DNA of 28,994 nucleotides from positions 1 to 28,994 of the forward strand of contig CAMAGQ010000005.1 of NCBI GenBank assembly GCA_945833895.1. Reading direction: 5' to 3'. Below the pieces are notes generated by a model. It saw only the letters and a program-made list of their open reading frames with translations. It ran no database searches and had not been told where the DNA came from. The position numbers were made by a program, and so were the translations under genes. The DNA comes from an uncultured bacterium (lineage in GTDB: Bacteria; Cyanobacteriota; Vampirovibrionia; Gastranaerophilales; Gastranaerophilaceae). Shown piece after piece: positions 13,332-21,450 of this stretch. Each line of letters starts with the position of its first letter. Position 1 is the stretch's first letter.

Positions 13332-15335
13332 ATGGAACAACTTAGATTTTTTGCTGAACCTCAAAATAGAATTGAATATCTAAAAAACGAAATCAATAAG
13401 AGTAATTATAAATATTACGTTGAGGAAGAGCCGTATTTGAGCGATTTTGAATACGATGAGATGTTTGCGGAGTTGAAAAAGTTGGAGGAAGAATATCCGA
13501 TGTTCAAAACTCCCGACAGTCCTACATTGCGTGTCGGTTCGGTCAGTGAAAAATTTTTCTCTCATAAGCACAAATACAGGTTGTACAGTCTTGACAATAC
13601 TTACAACGCGGAGGAGTTAAAGATTTGGTACGAACGGGTTTGCAAGGAATATGAGCAAGAGTTGGAGTTGGTTTGCGAATTGAAAATTGACGGGCTTGCG
13701 ATTGCTCTGACCTATGAAAACGGCGTGTTTAAACTCGGTGTGACCCGTGGTGACGGGGTTACGGGGGAAAATATTACGCCAAACCTCAAAACAATCAAGG
13801 CTGTTCCGCTGAAACTTTTTGAGCCTAAAAATTTGGAAGTCCGCGGTGAAATTTATATGCCGAAAACTTCTTTTGAAAAATTAAACCAAAAAGCACTGGA
13901 AACAGGCGGGAAAGTCTTTGCTAATCCCCGTAATGCGGCAAGCGGGTCTTTAAGGCAGTTAGACAGTACGATTACTGCTCAACGTGATTTATCAATGTTT
14001 ACTTACACCGGAATTTTTGAGGATGAAATTGATAATAAAGAGATTAAAACCCATTATGAAGGTATGCAAAAACTGCGTGAACTTGGATTTAAGGTTAACC
14101 CTAATATCAGACTTGTTAAAAATATTCAGGGTGCGATTGATTATTGCAAAGAGTGGGAAACTAAGCGTTTTGATTTAAACTATGCAACAGACGGGGTTGT
14201 TATAAAGGTTAATAATATTGCAATTCAAAAGGATTTAGGGTTCACCGCTCGTGCTCCAAAATGGGCTACGGCGTTTAAATTTCCGCCTGAAGAGGTTTCT
14301 ACAAAACTTCTTGATATTGAATTAAATACGGGAAAATCAGGCGTTGTTACCCCTGTTGCCGTTTTAGAGCCTGTACAGTTGGCGGGAAGTGTTGTTTCTC
14401 GTGCAAGTCTGCATAATTTTGATGAAATAAAAAGGCTTGATGTGCGAATAGGTGATACTGTTTTAATCAAAAAAGCCGCCGAAATTATTCCGAAAGTAAT
14501 CAAGGTTATGGAAACAAACATTCATGCTTCCTTGCCTGTTTATAAAACACCTGCGGTTTGTCCGTCTTGCGGGGCTGACTTAGTCGAAAGAGAAAACGAA
14601 GTCGGTTTGTACTGTTCAAACCCGAAATGTCCACAGGTTGTTTGTGCAAAAATTGAATACTGGGCATCTAAAGAAGCAATGGATATTGATTTTGTCGGCC
14701 CTGCTTTAATTAAACAGTTGTATGACAGAAAATTAATTTCAAGTCCTATTGATTTGTATAAATTAACAATCGACGATTTATTGACACTGGATTTGATTAA
14801 GGAAAAGTCAGCGTCAAATATTTATAATTCAATTCAAAACAGTAAGACAAGACCTTTAAACAGAATTATCACAGCACTTGGAGTAAGGCATGTAGGAAAA
14901 GAAACTGCTGATATTTTAGTCGGAGTTTTCCCGTCTTTTGAGGCTTTGAAATCGGCGTCTTTTGAGGAGTTGTGTAATATTGAAGGTATTGGTGAAATTA
15001 TTGCAAAATCTGTTTACGATTATTTTCACAATGAAGAGAATTTGAAATTGATTGATGAATTGATTTCACTGGGAATAAATCCGCAGGCGGAAGAAATTGT
15101 AAAGTCTGACAAATTGGAAGGTAAAACCTTTGTACTGACAGGAACTCTAAGCACAATGACAAGGGATGAAGCGACAGATTTGATTAAACGCAATGGCGGA
15201 AAAACGTCATCTTCCGTGTCAAAGAAAACATCTTATGTTGTTGCAGGTGAAAATCCTGGGTCAAAATTTGACAAAGCTCAAAGTTTAAGTGTTATAATAT
15301 TGACAGAAGATGATTTTCTTGAAATGATGAAATAG
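13332..15335 (+). CDS. ligA: NAD-dependent DNA ligase
   Basis: LigA seals nicks in duplex DNA during replication and repair, using NAD+. The 667-residue protein has every domain in order. These are Ia (YKYYVEEEPYLSDFEYDEMF), adenylation with KxDG Lys118 (ELKIDGLAI), the OB fold, a Cys4 zinc site at 410, 413, 428 and 433, the helix-hairpin-helix region, and a C-terminal BRCT domain (about 592-667, GKTFVLTGTL). Length is the normal one. It is probably co-transcribed with speB. The 3' end also contains a promoter for the next genes. Confidence 0.98.
   Translation: MEQLRFFAEPQNRIEYLKNEINKSNYKYYVEEEPYLSDFEYDEMFAELKKLEEEYPMFKTPDSPTLRVGSVSEKFFSHKHKYRLYSLDNTYNAEELKIWYERVCKEYEQELELVCELKIDGLAIALTYENGVFKLGVTRGDGVTGENITPNLKTIKAVPLKLFEPKNLEVRGEIYMPKTSFEKLNQKALETGGKVFANPRNAASGSLRQLDSTITAQRDLSMFTYTGIFEDEIDNKEIKTHYEGMQKLRELGFKVNPNIRLVKNIQGAIDYCKEWETKRFDLNYATDGVVIKVNNIAIQKDLGFTARAPKWATAFKFPPEEVSTKLLDIELNTGKSGVVTPVAVLEPVQLAGSVVSRASLHNFDEIKRLDVRIGDTVLIKKAAEIIPKVIKVMETNIHASLPVYKTPAVCPSCGADLVERENEVGLYCSNPKCPQVVCAKIEYWASKEAMDIDFVGPALIKQLYDRKLISSPIDLYKLTIDDLLTLDLIKEKSASNIYNSIQNSKTRPLNRIITALGVRHVGKETADILVGVFPSFEALKSASFEELCNIEGIGEIIAKSVYDYFHNEENLKLIDELISLGINPQAEEIVKSDKLEGKTFVLTGTLSTMTRDEATDLIKRNGGKTSSSVSKKTSYVVAGENPGSKFDKAQSLSVIILTEDDFLEMMK
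15268..15298 (+). promoter_or_regulatory. Promoter inside the 3' end of ligA
   Basis: A perfect TTGACA (15268-15273) and a perfect extended -10 TGTTATAAT (TATAAT 15293-15298), with a 19-base spacer. It lies about 60 bases before the ATG at 15358 and would drive the two genes after ligA. Confidence 0.6.
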
Positions 15336-15357
15336 AATAGTGAGGAATATAAAAGGT

Positions 15358-15840
15358 ATGAAAATTATTCAAATTGATGGTGTAAAAGGTCTGATTACGG
15401 CAATTTTTGTCTGTGCTTGTGCCTTTGCGGGGTTTGTTATTTCTCCCGGTTTTGTTGCTATGTCTTTATGGAATAAGTATCTGGCTGAAACTTATATGTT
15501 CCCTACCCTGTCAATCTTTCAGGGCGTTTTGCTGTGGGGAATTGTTGTAATCACTTACTTAATAGTTTCTAAAAACGGATTTGCGTTATCTTTTAAAAAT
15601 ACTCCTGAATTGAGTGAAGAAGAGTTAAATTCGATTATAAAAAGTGCTAAATTGAACGCTAAAAGACGTATGATGAACCGTATCGTTACTCAAAAAGATA
15701 AAGTGGATTTGAGCGTTAGAACAAAAGATATGATTTCAGGAGAAGACAAAGAAACTTCTTTGGTTTCGACACCGGCAAATTTTGCTAATACAAAATCAAA
15801 TTCTAGTACTGAAGAAGATTCTGTTTCAAAAATAAAATAG
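15358..15840 (+). CDS. Hypothetical membrane protein with two TM segments
   Basis: I do not recognise this 160-residue protein. It has two hydrophobic segments, about residues 12-38 (LITAIFVCACAFAGFVISPG) and 55-72 (GVLLWGIVVITYLIVS), then a soluble tail of about 90 residues. The tail begins LSEEELNSIIKSAKLNAKRR, probably helical and basic, and ends in a Ser/Thr/Asn/Glu-rich disordered stretch. The ATG at 15358 is preferred over the GTG at 15340. It is 18 bases ahead of the SIMPL gene with no terminator between, so the two are likely one unit from the promoter in ligA. By orientation the tail is probably cytoplasmic. Confidence 0.8.
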   Translation: MKIIQIDGVKGLITAIFVCACAFAGFVISPGFVAMSLWNKYLAETYMFPTLSIFQGVLLWGIVVITYLIVSKNGFALSFKNTPELSEEELNSIIKSAKLNAKRRMMNRIVTQKDKVDLSVRTKDMISGEDKETSLVSTPANFANTKSNSSTEEDSVSKIK

Positions 15841-15858
15841 TTATTTAAAGGAGGATCT

Positions 15859-16638
15859 ATGAAAAAAGTTTTACCAATAGCAGTGTTATGCTCTTTGTTA
15901 ACTGCTATATTCTGTTCGACATTTTTAATGTCACCTGCAGCAGTTCAAGCAGGAACTGTCAACAACAATGAACCTACAAAAGGGTTTATTTCAGTTTCTT
16001 ATACAGCGGAAAAAGAGGTTTCTCCTGATACCGTTGAAATTTCTGTTGCTGTAAAAACTTATGACAAAAGTTCTTTAACTAATGCTGTTTCTAAAAATAA
16101 AGAAATTTCAGACAAGATTTACAACTATTTGAAATCTGTTATAAACACTGTTGACGGAGATTATGTAAGAACTTCAAATTACTCTGCTAATCCGACTTAT
16201 AACTATGTAAGCGGAAAAAGAATTTTTGAGAAATATGAAGTTTCAAATAACGTAATCGTTCATACGAAAAAACTTGATAAAGTTTCTCAAATGATTGACA
16301 AGTCATTGACTTTAGGTGCTACAAATGTTGACAGTTTGAACTTCACATTATCGGAAAAAGATAATTATTGTTCCGAATTGTTGGCAAAGGCTACCAAAAA
16401 CGCTAAGCAAAGAGCCGAATTGGTTGCATCATCAGCAAACACATCTGTAACAGGTATTAAAAACATTTCAACTTCTTGCTCATTGAATAATGTTAGACCT
16501 GCAAGATATATGTATGCAAATTCAGCAAAAATGGCAACAATGGATGCTTCTGTTGAATCTTCAGGCGGTGTTGGTAATATAGAATCAGGACTTATCACTG
16601 TATATTCAAATGTAAATGCTGATTTCTACGTAAAATAA
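15859..16638 (+). CDS. Secreted SIMPL-domain protein
   Basis: This is an exported protein of the SIMPL (DUF541) family, whose members occur in the periplasm or cell surface with no agreed enzyme role. The 259-residue product has a clear signal peptide (MKKVLPIAVLCSLLTAIFCS, cleavage near AVQA-G at about 32). The domain follows: GFISVSYTAEKEVSPDTVEI (about 43-62), KNKEISDKIYNYLKS, and the late AKQRAELVASSANTSVTGIK segment typical of SIMPL proteins. A strong AAAGGAGG precedes the ATG. A terminator follows the stop. Confidence 0.87.
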   Translation: MKKVLPIAVLCSLLTAIFCSTFLMSPAAVQAGTVNNNEPTKGFISVSYTAEKEVSPDTVEISVAVKTYDKSSLTNAVSKNKEISDKIYNYLKSVINTVDGDYVRTSNYSANPTYNYVSGKRIFEKYEVSNNVIVHTKKLDKVSQMIDKSLTLGATNVDSLNFTLSEKDNYCSELLAKATKNAKQRAELVASSANTSVTGIKNISTSCSLNNVRPARYMYANSAKMATMDASVESSGGVGNIESGLITVYSNVNADFYVK

Positions 16639-16663
16639 TTTATTAAAATTATTCACAAAAAGG

Positions 16664-16697
16664 AAATAACCTGTACGAAAGACAGGTTATTTTTTTG
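16664..16697. terminator. Terminator shared by the SIMPL gene and the convergent small secreted gene
   Basis: AAATAACCTGT and ACAGGTTATTT form a perfect 11-bp stem with a 7-base loop, followed on the plus strand by a run of T. On the minus strand the hairpin is also followed by a T-rich stretch, so it may stop both convergent units. Confidence 0.88.
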
Positions 16698-16717
16698 TTG
16701 AGTTATTTAATTTTGAG

Positions 16718-16963
16718 TTATTTTTTATTTCCGTGGTAAACTCTTTTACCGCCATTAATCCAAGGTGCGGCTTCAAGGTCGTCGACATTATATTTTAATA
16801 AGAAATCGTTTCCAGAAGTCGGGTATGCTTGATTATTATTTGTTCTAACTGCTGTAGAACTTTTTGCAGCCGGTTTTTTAGCCGGTTTTTTAGTTGCAGC
16901 GGAAAACGCCTGAACTTGTGTCAGTGCTATTGCTAAAGTTAAAAATAATGCAAATCTTTTCAT
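16718..16963 (-). CDS. Small secreted hypothetical protein with a Lys/Pro/Ala linker
   Basis: The 81-residue product has a signal peptide (MKRFALFLTLAIALTQVQAF, cleavage near QAF or FSA) and then a low-complexity KKPAKKPAAKSS linker. It ends in a short polar segment, NDFLLKYNVDDLEAAPWING. I do not recognise a family. AGGAGA lies before the ATG. It is the last gene of a unit with apt and the glycosyltransferase, 25 bases after apt. A cell-envelope role is a reasonable guess because of the signal peptide and basic linker, nothing more. Confidence 0.75.
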   Translation of the reverse strand: MKRFALFLTLAIALTQVQAFSAATKKPAKKPAAKSSTAVRTNNNQAYPTSGNDFLLKYNVDDLEAAPWINGGKRVYHGNKK

Positions 16964-16988
16964 TTCGTATCTCCTGATTGTTACTATA

Positions 16989-17522
16989 TTAGTATTTTAA
17001 CATAGAAACTATTTTTCCGCAATCGTTCAATTTGTCGATACCTTTTAAATCAACAAGTTCAATTAAGAATGCTACACCGACAACGTTTCCGCCGGCTCTT
17101 TTTATTAATTTGCAAGCTGCTTCTGCTGTTCCGCCTGTTGCTAATAAGTCGTCCACAACAAGAACATTTGCACCTTGCGGTACTGCATCAGCGTGGATTT
17201 CGATTGAATTTGAACCGTATTCTAAGTCGTAAGTTTCTTTAATCGTTTCCGCAGGTAATTTGTTTGGTTTTCTGACAGGAATAAATCCGCAATTAAGATT
17301 GTAAGCCATTGGCATACCGTAAATAAATCCACGGCTTTCAATTCCTGCGATATAGTCGATTTTTACGTCTTTGTATTGGTCGCATAAATAATCAACCATG
17401 AATTTAAGAGTTTGAGCATCTTTTAAGCCGGTTGTGATATCTCTGAATATAATACCTTTTTTAGGAAAATCTTTCACCGCTCTAATTTTATTTTTTACAT
17501 CTTCAATAGTTAATACTTCCAT
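16989..17522 (-). CDS. apt: Adenine phosphoribosyltransferase
   Basis: Apt salvages adenine to AMP using PRPP. The 177-residue protein has the family start DFPKKGIIFRDITT (18-31), AGIESRGFIYG (59-69) and VRKPNKLPAET (83-93). The PRPP-binding loop is VLVVDDLLATGGTA (120-133) with Asp124 and Asp125. Length is typical. It follows the glycosyltransferase by 14 bases. The PRPP synthetase gene lies about 2.7 kb away in another unit. Confidence 0.96.
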   Translation of the reverse strand: MEVLTIEDVKNKIRAVKDFPKKGIIFRDITTGLKDAQTLKFMVDYLCDQYKDVKIDYIAGIESRGFIYGMPMAYNLNCGFIPVRKPNKLPAETIKETYDLEYGSNSIEIHADAVPQGANVLVVDDLLATGGTAEAACKLIKRAGGNVVGVAFLIELVDLKGIDKLNDCGKIVSMLKY

Positions 17523-17536
17523 CTGTTTCTCCTATT

Positions 17537-18907
17537 CTATCTTGCTATCAGTAATTTTTTTAATTCGTCTTTTGCCTGTTGTAATTTCGCTTTTGCCTTT
17601 TGGATTGCGTGTTCGTGCTGAATCAATCCGTGTGTGGTTTTACCCCAATTCATATCTTTTTTCATAAATAATATCTTCGTTCCGATAAACAGTACGAGCG
17701 GAAACCAGATTATCAAAAGATAAACCGATGTATAAATTGATTGAATAAGTGCATCAATTCTCGGGGTGTTATCGTATCTTCTCAGACTGTATCTGCACGC
17801 CATAACAAAGCCAAACCCTATTATACAACCCATAATAATAGATGACATCAGAATATGCGGTTGTTCGGTTTTTAGGATAACTTTTGAGATAAGTATCGCA
17901 CTTTCGATAATAAACCACGCTGGCATTATAAATTCTGAAATATACGCAATCATATCAACTCTTACACGCATAGACATTTTTTTAGAGGTTAAAATATCCC
18001 AGAAATATTCCAAGTATCTTCTGATTGTACCTTCCAGCCATCTTCTTCTTTGCTTGTACAACGGGAACAGGTACATAATTCCTTCTTCATAAACGGCAGT
18101 GTTTGCACAAAATCTAATATCCCAGCCTTTAATATGAAGTCTTGTGGACATATCAAGGTCGTCGGTTATTGTGTAATTATTCCAGCCGCCGATATCTTCA
18201 AGTGCGGCTCTTTTTATGAGCTCACCGTTTCCTCTCAGTTCAACTGCTCCTTTTACGGAATCTCTGCCGACTTGAAAATGTGTATCCATTGTCATTTCGT
18301 TGTTTTGACATTTTGTTAACAGGTTTATGTCTTTGTTTCTGACAATTTTTCTTGCTTGAACCGCACCGACGTCTTTCGGCTCAAGTTCATAGACAAGATT
18401 TGTCAGAAAATCAGGTTCCATTGTAGCATCCGCATCAAAAACCAGAATTGCTTCACCTTTGGCAAGTTCCAGAGCATCATTCAGTACGGCTGATTTCCCC
18501 GGAAAAGCATCTTTTGGTCTTATGAATGCCTTAACTTTGTTCGGATGCTCTTCTTCAAGTTTTTTTAGAACAAGTGCCGTATTATCCGTACTTCTGTCAT
18601 CAATTGCAATTATTTCAAAATTAGGATAATCCAGATTTAATACTGTGTTAACCGTGTTTTCTATTACGGAATCTTCGTTGTGGGAAGGTATTAAGATACT
18701 TACAAAAGGTTTGTAGTTTTCATTTTGTGTGTGCGGTTGTTTTTGCTCTTTTCTTTGTTTGATTTTATATGCAATGTTTGTTGCCAGTGCATAGGCAGAC
18801 ATTATGCAAACCAAAAGAGCAAGTCCCCATGCTGTGTAACTCTGGAATATATAAATGAAAACTGTTAACCCTGTAACGATTATAAATAGTAATATACGCT
18901 CTTTCAT
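17537..18907 (-). CDS. Membrane-bound processive-type family 2 glycosyltransferase
   Basis: This is an inner-membrane enzyme that probably polymerises and exports a polysaccharide from a nucleotide sugar. The 456-residue product (ATG at 18907; the longer reading to 18991 needs TTG and gives an unlikely start) has two N-terminal TM helices and a GT-A domain. The domain carries IAIDDRSTD (Asp103/104), VFDADA (Asp158/160), ITDDLD (Asp249/250) and QRRRW (286-290). The last is the mark of the BcsA/hyaluronan/PNAG synthase group. Three or four more TM helices follow, then a basic amphipathic C-terminal helix (QKAKAKLQQAKDELKKLL). No partner such as a PgaB- or BcsB-like gene is near, so the polymer is unknown. 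Confidence 0.88.
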   Translation of the reverse strand: MKERILLFIIVTGLTVFIYIFQSYTAWGLALLVCIMSAYALATNIAYKIKQRKEQKQPHTQNENYKPFVSILIPSHNEDSVIENTVNTVLNLDYPNFEIIAIDDRSTDNTALVLKKLEEEHPNKVKAFIRPKDAFPGKSAVLNDALELAKGEAILVFDADATMEPDFLTNLVYELEPKDVGAVQARKIVRNKDINLLTKCQNNEMTMDTHFQVGRDSVKGAVELRGNGELIKRAALEDIGGWNNYTITDDLDMSTRLHIKGWDIRFCANTAVYEEGIMYLFPLYKQRRRWLEGTIRRYLEYFWDILTSKKMSMRVRVDMIAYISEFIMPAWFIIESAILISKVILKTEQPHILMSSIIMGCIIGFGFVMACRYSLRRYDNTPRIDALIQSIYTSVYLLIIWFPLVLFIGTKILFMKKDMNWGKTTHGLIQHEHAIQKAKAKLQQAKDELKKLLIAR

Positions 18908-18999
18908 ATCTGTTAATTTCCCAATAATCCTATATTTATATTTTAGCAAAAAAGTGCTATAAGACTCCGATTTATAAACATATTGATACAATTAGTTAG

Positions 19000-19033
19000 A
19001 AAAGAACTAACTTTTAATTAGTCCGTTCTTTTT
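19000..19033 (-). terminator. Probable terminator of the PfkB kinase gene
   Basis: AAAAGAAC and GTTCTTTT pair, with an inner ACT/AGT stem after a 2x2 mismatch. T-rich tracts lie on both sides. It follows the kinase stop on the minus strand by about 20 bases. Confidence 0.5.
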
Positions 19034-19052
19034 GTGTTATTTTTTTATTCGT

Positions 19053-20102
19053 TTAAACACATTCGACTTTACAAGCGTAATCCGGATTTTGGTTTAGTTT
19101 TTCAAGGATTTCATCCATTGTCAAAAGTCCTTCTGTTGCACCAAACTTGGAAACAACGCCTGTAGAGTTGATTGAAGCCATAAGCAGTGATTTTTCGATA
19201 TCTCTGTCACATTTTGCTAATGCAGCACAGAAAGTTGATGCAAAAGCATCTCCCGCACCAAGTGTTGACCTTACAGGGCCGTCAAATGTCGGACAGAAAT
19301 AATAATTATTACCGTCAAATGCGTATGCACCGTTACCGCCGTCTGTAATTACTATAATCTGGTAATCATTCTGTCTTAAGGTATTAAACATTGTTTTTAA
19401 ATCAGGGTGAATAAGATGGTGAGAGAACTTTTCGTCTTTTGTATCAGGACGTAACTGTATTCCTGTAGCCATTGATGCTTCGTCCTTGTTCATTACGACA
19501 ATGTGCGAATATCTTAGGATTTTTTTCAAGTAATTAAATCCTTTTTTAATTCCCGTTGAACCCGCATTGAAACAAACATAAACTCCGTTTTCTTCTGCAA
19601 ATTTTACGATATCGTCAAGAACTTTGTTGCTGTCACCGTTAAGCGGAGCAATATACAATAGTTTTGCTTCCTTTATTGCGTCAAAATTTATTTCGGATTT
19701 TTTGATATGTCCGTTAGCACCTCTGTGGGCAAGAACGGTTCTGTCGCCCTCAAAACTTGTCAGAATTATTGAAAATCCTGTCGTGTCTTTTTTGTCTTGA
19801 ATTACAGAGGATAAATCAACATTTTTTGTTTTAAAGAAATTAAAAAGTCCTTGAGAATAGATGTCATCACCGACTTTAAAAATTGCACTTGTTGAAAATC
19901 CGAGGTTTGCAAAGTTTGTTGCGGTATTAACTCCGCCGCCGCCAACGTTTGAGGCAAAATCGTTTATTTCGACTTTTGCTCCGTATTCATAACTCATAAA
20001 TTCTCTTTTTTTATTTTTTTGTCTGACAGAAACAATACTTGCATCATCGCATTCAACAAATACGTCCATTGTCGCACTTCCGATTGTAATAACATCACTC
20101 AT
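19053..20102 (-). CDS. PfkB-family carbohydrate/nucleoside kinase
   Basis: This is a ribokinase-like ATP-dependent kinase of a sugar or nucleoside. The 349-residue product has the N-terminal ITIGSATMDVFVE, the Gly-rich substrate loop NVGGGGVNTATNFANLG (about 52-68) and the C-terminal catalytic box TLGAGDAFASTF with base Asp285. AGGAGG is eight bases before the ATG at 20102. An in-frame ATG at 20108 is only two bases from it and a longer reading to 20141 has no ribosome site, so 20102 is chosen. The substrate cannot be told from the motifs; adenosine, ribose or fructose-type kinases share them. It has its own promoter and terminator. Confidence 0.9.
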   Translation of the reverse strand: MSDVITIGSATMDVFVECDDASIVSVRQKNKKREFMSYEYGAKVEINDFASNVGGGGVNTATNFANLGFSTSAIFKVGDDIYSQGLFNFFKTKNVDLSSVIQDKKDTTGFSIILTSFEGDRTVLAHRGANGHIKKSEINFDAIKEAKLLYIAPLNGDSNKVLDDIVKFAEENGVYVCFNAGSTGIKKGFNYLKKILRYSHIVVMNKDEASMATGIQLRPDTKDEKFSHHLIHPDLKTMFNTLRQNDYQIIVITDGGNGAYAFDGNNYYFCPTFDGPVRSTLGAGDAFASTFCAALAKCDRDIEKSLLMASINSTGVVSKFGATEGLLTMDEILEKLNQNPDYACKVECV

Positions 20103-20124
20103 TCTCATAACCTCCTGTATAGTA

Positions 20125-20133
20125 ATTCTACCA
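20125..20133 (-). promoter_or_regulatory. Extended -10 of the PfkB kinase gene
   Basis: On the minus strand TGGTAGAAT ends 22 bases before the ATG at 20102, leaving room for the AGGAGG ribosome site. No strong -35. Confidence 0.5.
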
Positions 20134-20160
20134 TAAATCATAAAATATTACAGTCTATTT

Positions 20161-20203
20161 CCCAAAAATAACGAACCTTACATTTGAAAGAAGGTTCGCT
20201 ATT
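20161..20203 (-). terminator. Terminator of prs
   Basis: AATAACGAACCTT (20167-20179) pairs with AAGGTTCGCTATT (20191-20203), 13 positions with one mismatch. On the minus strand a TTATTTTT tract follows. It lies 27 bases after the prs stop. Confidence 0.85.
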
Positions 20204-20230
20204 TGCTAATATTTAATTGGAAGTTTTAGT

Positions 20231-21250
20231 TTATCCTACTTGCATTTCTTTTTCAAATCCGAACAATGAACTTACTGATTCGTCGTCGTGAATTCTTGAA
20301 ATAGCCTGAGCAAGTAACGGAGCAACTGAAATTTGTTTAATATTAGACGGCATTTTGCTCATATCAAGCGGAATTGTGTTTGTTACGATACATTCCGTAA
20401 TTGGAGCAGAACCGAGTCTTTCGATTGCAGGGCCTGAGAATACAGGGTGTGTTGCACATACGTAAATTTCTTTTGCACCTTTTGATTTTAAAAGTTTTGA
20501 AGCTTCGCAGATTGTTCCCGCGGTGTCGATAATATCGTCAAACATCAAGCAAACTTTGCCTTCAACGTCACCTATGACATTTGTTGCAATTGCTTCGTTG
20601 TGTTTGTCACGTCTTTTATCAATGATTGCAATCGGGCAGTCAAGTCTTTTTGCAAAATATCTTGTTCTGTTAGCACCGCCCATATCAGGAGATACGGCAA
20701 CCATGTTATCAGGGTCAATTCCAAGTTCTTTGATGTAATTTACAAGAATTGGTGCTGCGAAAATGTGGTCAACAAGAATATTGAAAAATCCTTGAATTTG
20801 ACCTGTGTGCAAATCCATAGCCAATACCCTGTCAGCACCTGCTGTTGTTAATAAATCAGCAACAAGTTTTGCTGTAATTGCTTCTCTGCCTGAAGTTTTT
20901 CTGTCTTGTCTTGCATAACCGTAGTAAGGAATTACCGCAGTGATTGTTTTTGCACTTGCACGTTTGAAAGCATCAATAATAATCAATAATTCCATGAGGT
21001 TTTCGTTTACAGGATTACATACAGGCTGAATGATAAATACATCATCCCCTCTGACACTTTCTTTAACCTGAACATAAATTTCTCCGTCTGCAAAATTTTT
21101 AACTACCATCGGTCCAACCGTCGTACCGAGTGAATCAGCGATTTCTTGTGCTAATTTTGGGTTTGAGCGTCCGGCAAATAATTTAATGTCATGTGTTGGA
21201 TTTATTGCTCTTTCTAACTGAGGGTATGCCATTTCTTCAATTGCAGTCAT
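20231..21250 (-). CDS. prs: Ribose-phosphate pyrophosphokinase (PRPP synthetase)
   Basis: Prs makes PRPP from ribose 5-phosphate and ATP for nucleotide, NAD, His and Trp synthesis. The 339-residue protein is of the class I type. It has KLFAGRSNPKLAQEIADSLG (23-42), the regulatory-flexible loop YYGYARQDRKTSGREAITAK, DLHTGQIQGFF, VSPDMGGANRTRYFA and the PRPP loop LMFDDIIDTAGTI. The ATG is preceded by AAAGGA about ten bases upstream. Between them lies a minimal ATG-TAA. It is a single-gene unit with a good promoter and terminator. Confidence 0.97.
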   Translation of the reverse strand: MTAIEEMAYPQLERAINPTHDIKLFAGRSNPKLAQEIADSLGTTVGPMVVKNFADGEIYVQVKESVRGDDVFIIQPVCNPVNENLMELLIIIDAFKRASAKTITAVIPYYGYARQDRKTSGREAITAKLVADLLTTAGADRVLAMDLHTGQIQGFFNILVDHIFAAPILVNYIKELGIDPDNMVAVSPDMGGANRTRYFAKRLDCPIAIIDKRRDKHNEAIATNVIGDVEGKVCLMFDDIIDTAGTICEASKLLKSKGAKEIYVCATHPVFSGPAIERLGSAPITECIVTNTIPLDMSKMPSNIKQISVAPLLAQAISRIHDDESVSSLFGFEKEMQVG

Positions 21251-21290
21251 AATTACATAATCCTTTCTTTATACATTGAACTGTCCTTCT

Positions 21291-21319
21291 ATTATAAAAC
21301 TGTCGGGCAATATCTACAA
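21291..21319 (-). promoter_or_regulatory. Promoter of prs
   Basis: On the minus strand TTGTAG (21314-21319), 17 bases, perfect TATAAT (21291-21296). The leader is about 34 bases. Confidence 0.7.
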
Positions 21320-21390
21320 CATTTTTTTAAGTTTTGTAATACTAAAACCGCTAAATCTTTAAATTTGTCAATATATTATAAAATGTTAAG

Positions 21391-21430
21391 CAAAAGACTG
21401 CCGGAAATTTTCATCTCCGGCAGCCTTTTT
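21391..21430 (-). terminator. Terminator of hppA
   Basis: CTGCCGGA (21398-21405) and TCCGGCAG (21416-21423) form a perfect GC-rich 8-bp stem with a 10-base loop, with T-rich tracts on both sides. It follows the hppA stop by about 27 bases. Confidence 0.88.
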
Positions 21431-21450
21431 ATAATTTGAGCGGTTTAAGT

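Noticed and set aside
18908..18991. N-terminal extension of the glycosyltransferase from TTG
   Set aside because: The extension is a rare-start reading of low-complexity sequence; the ATG at 18907 leads straight into the first membrane helix.
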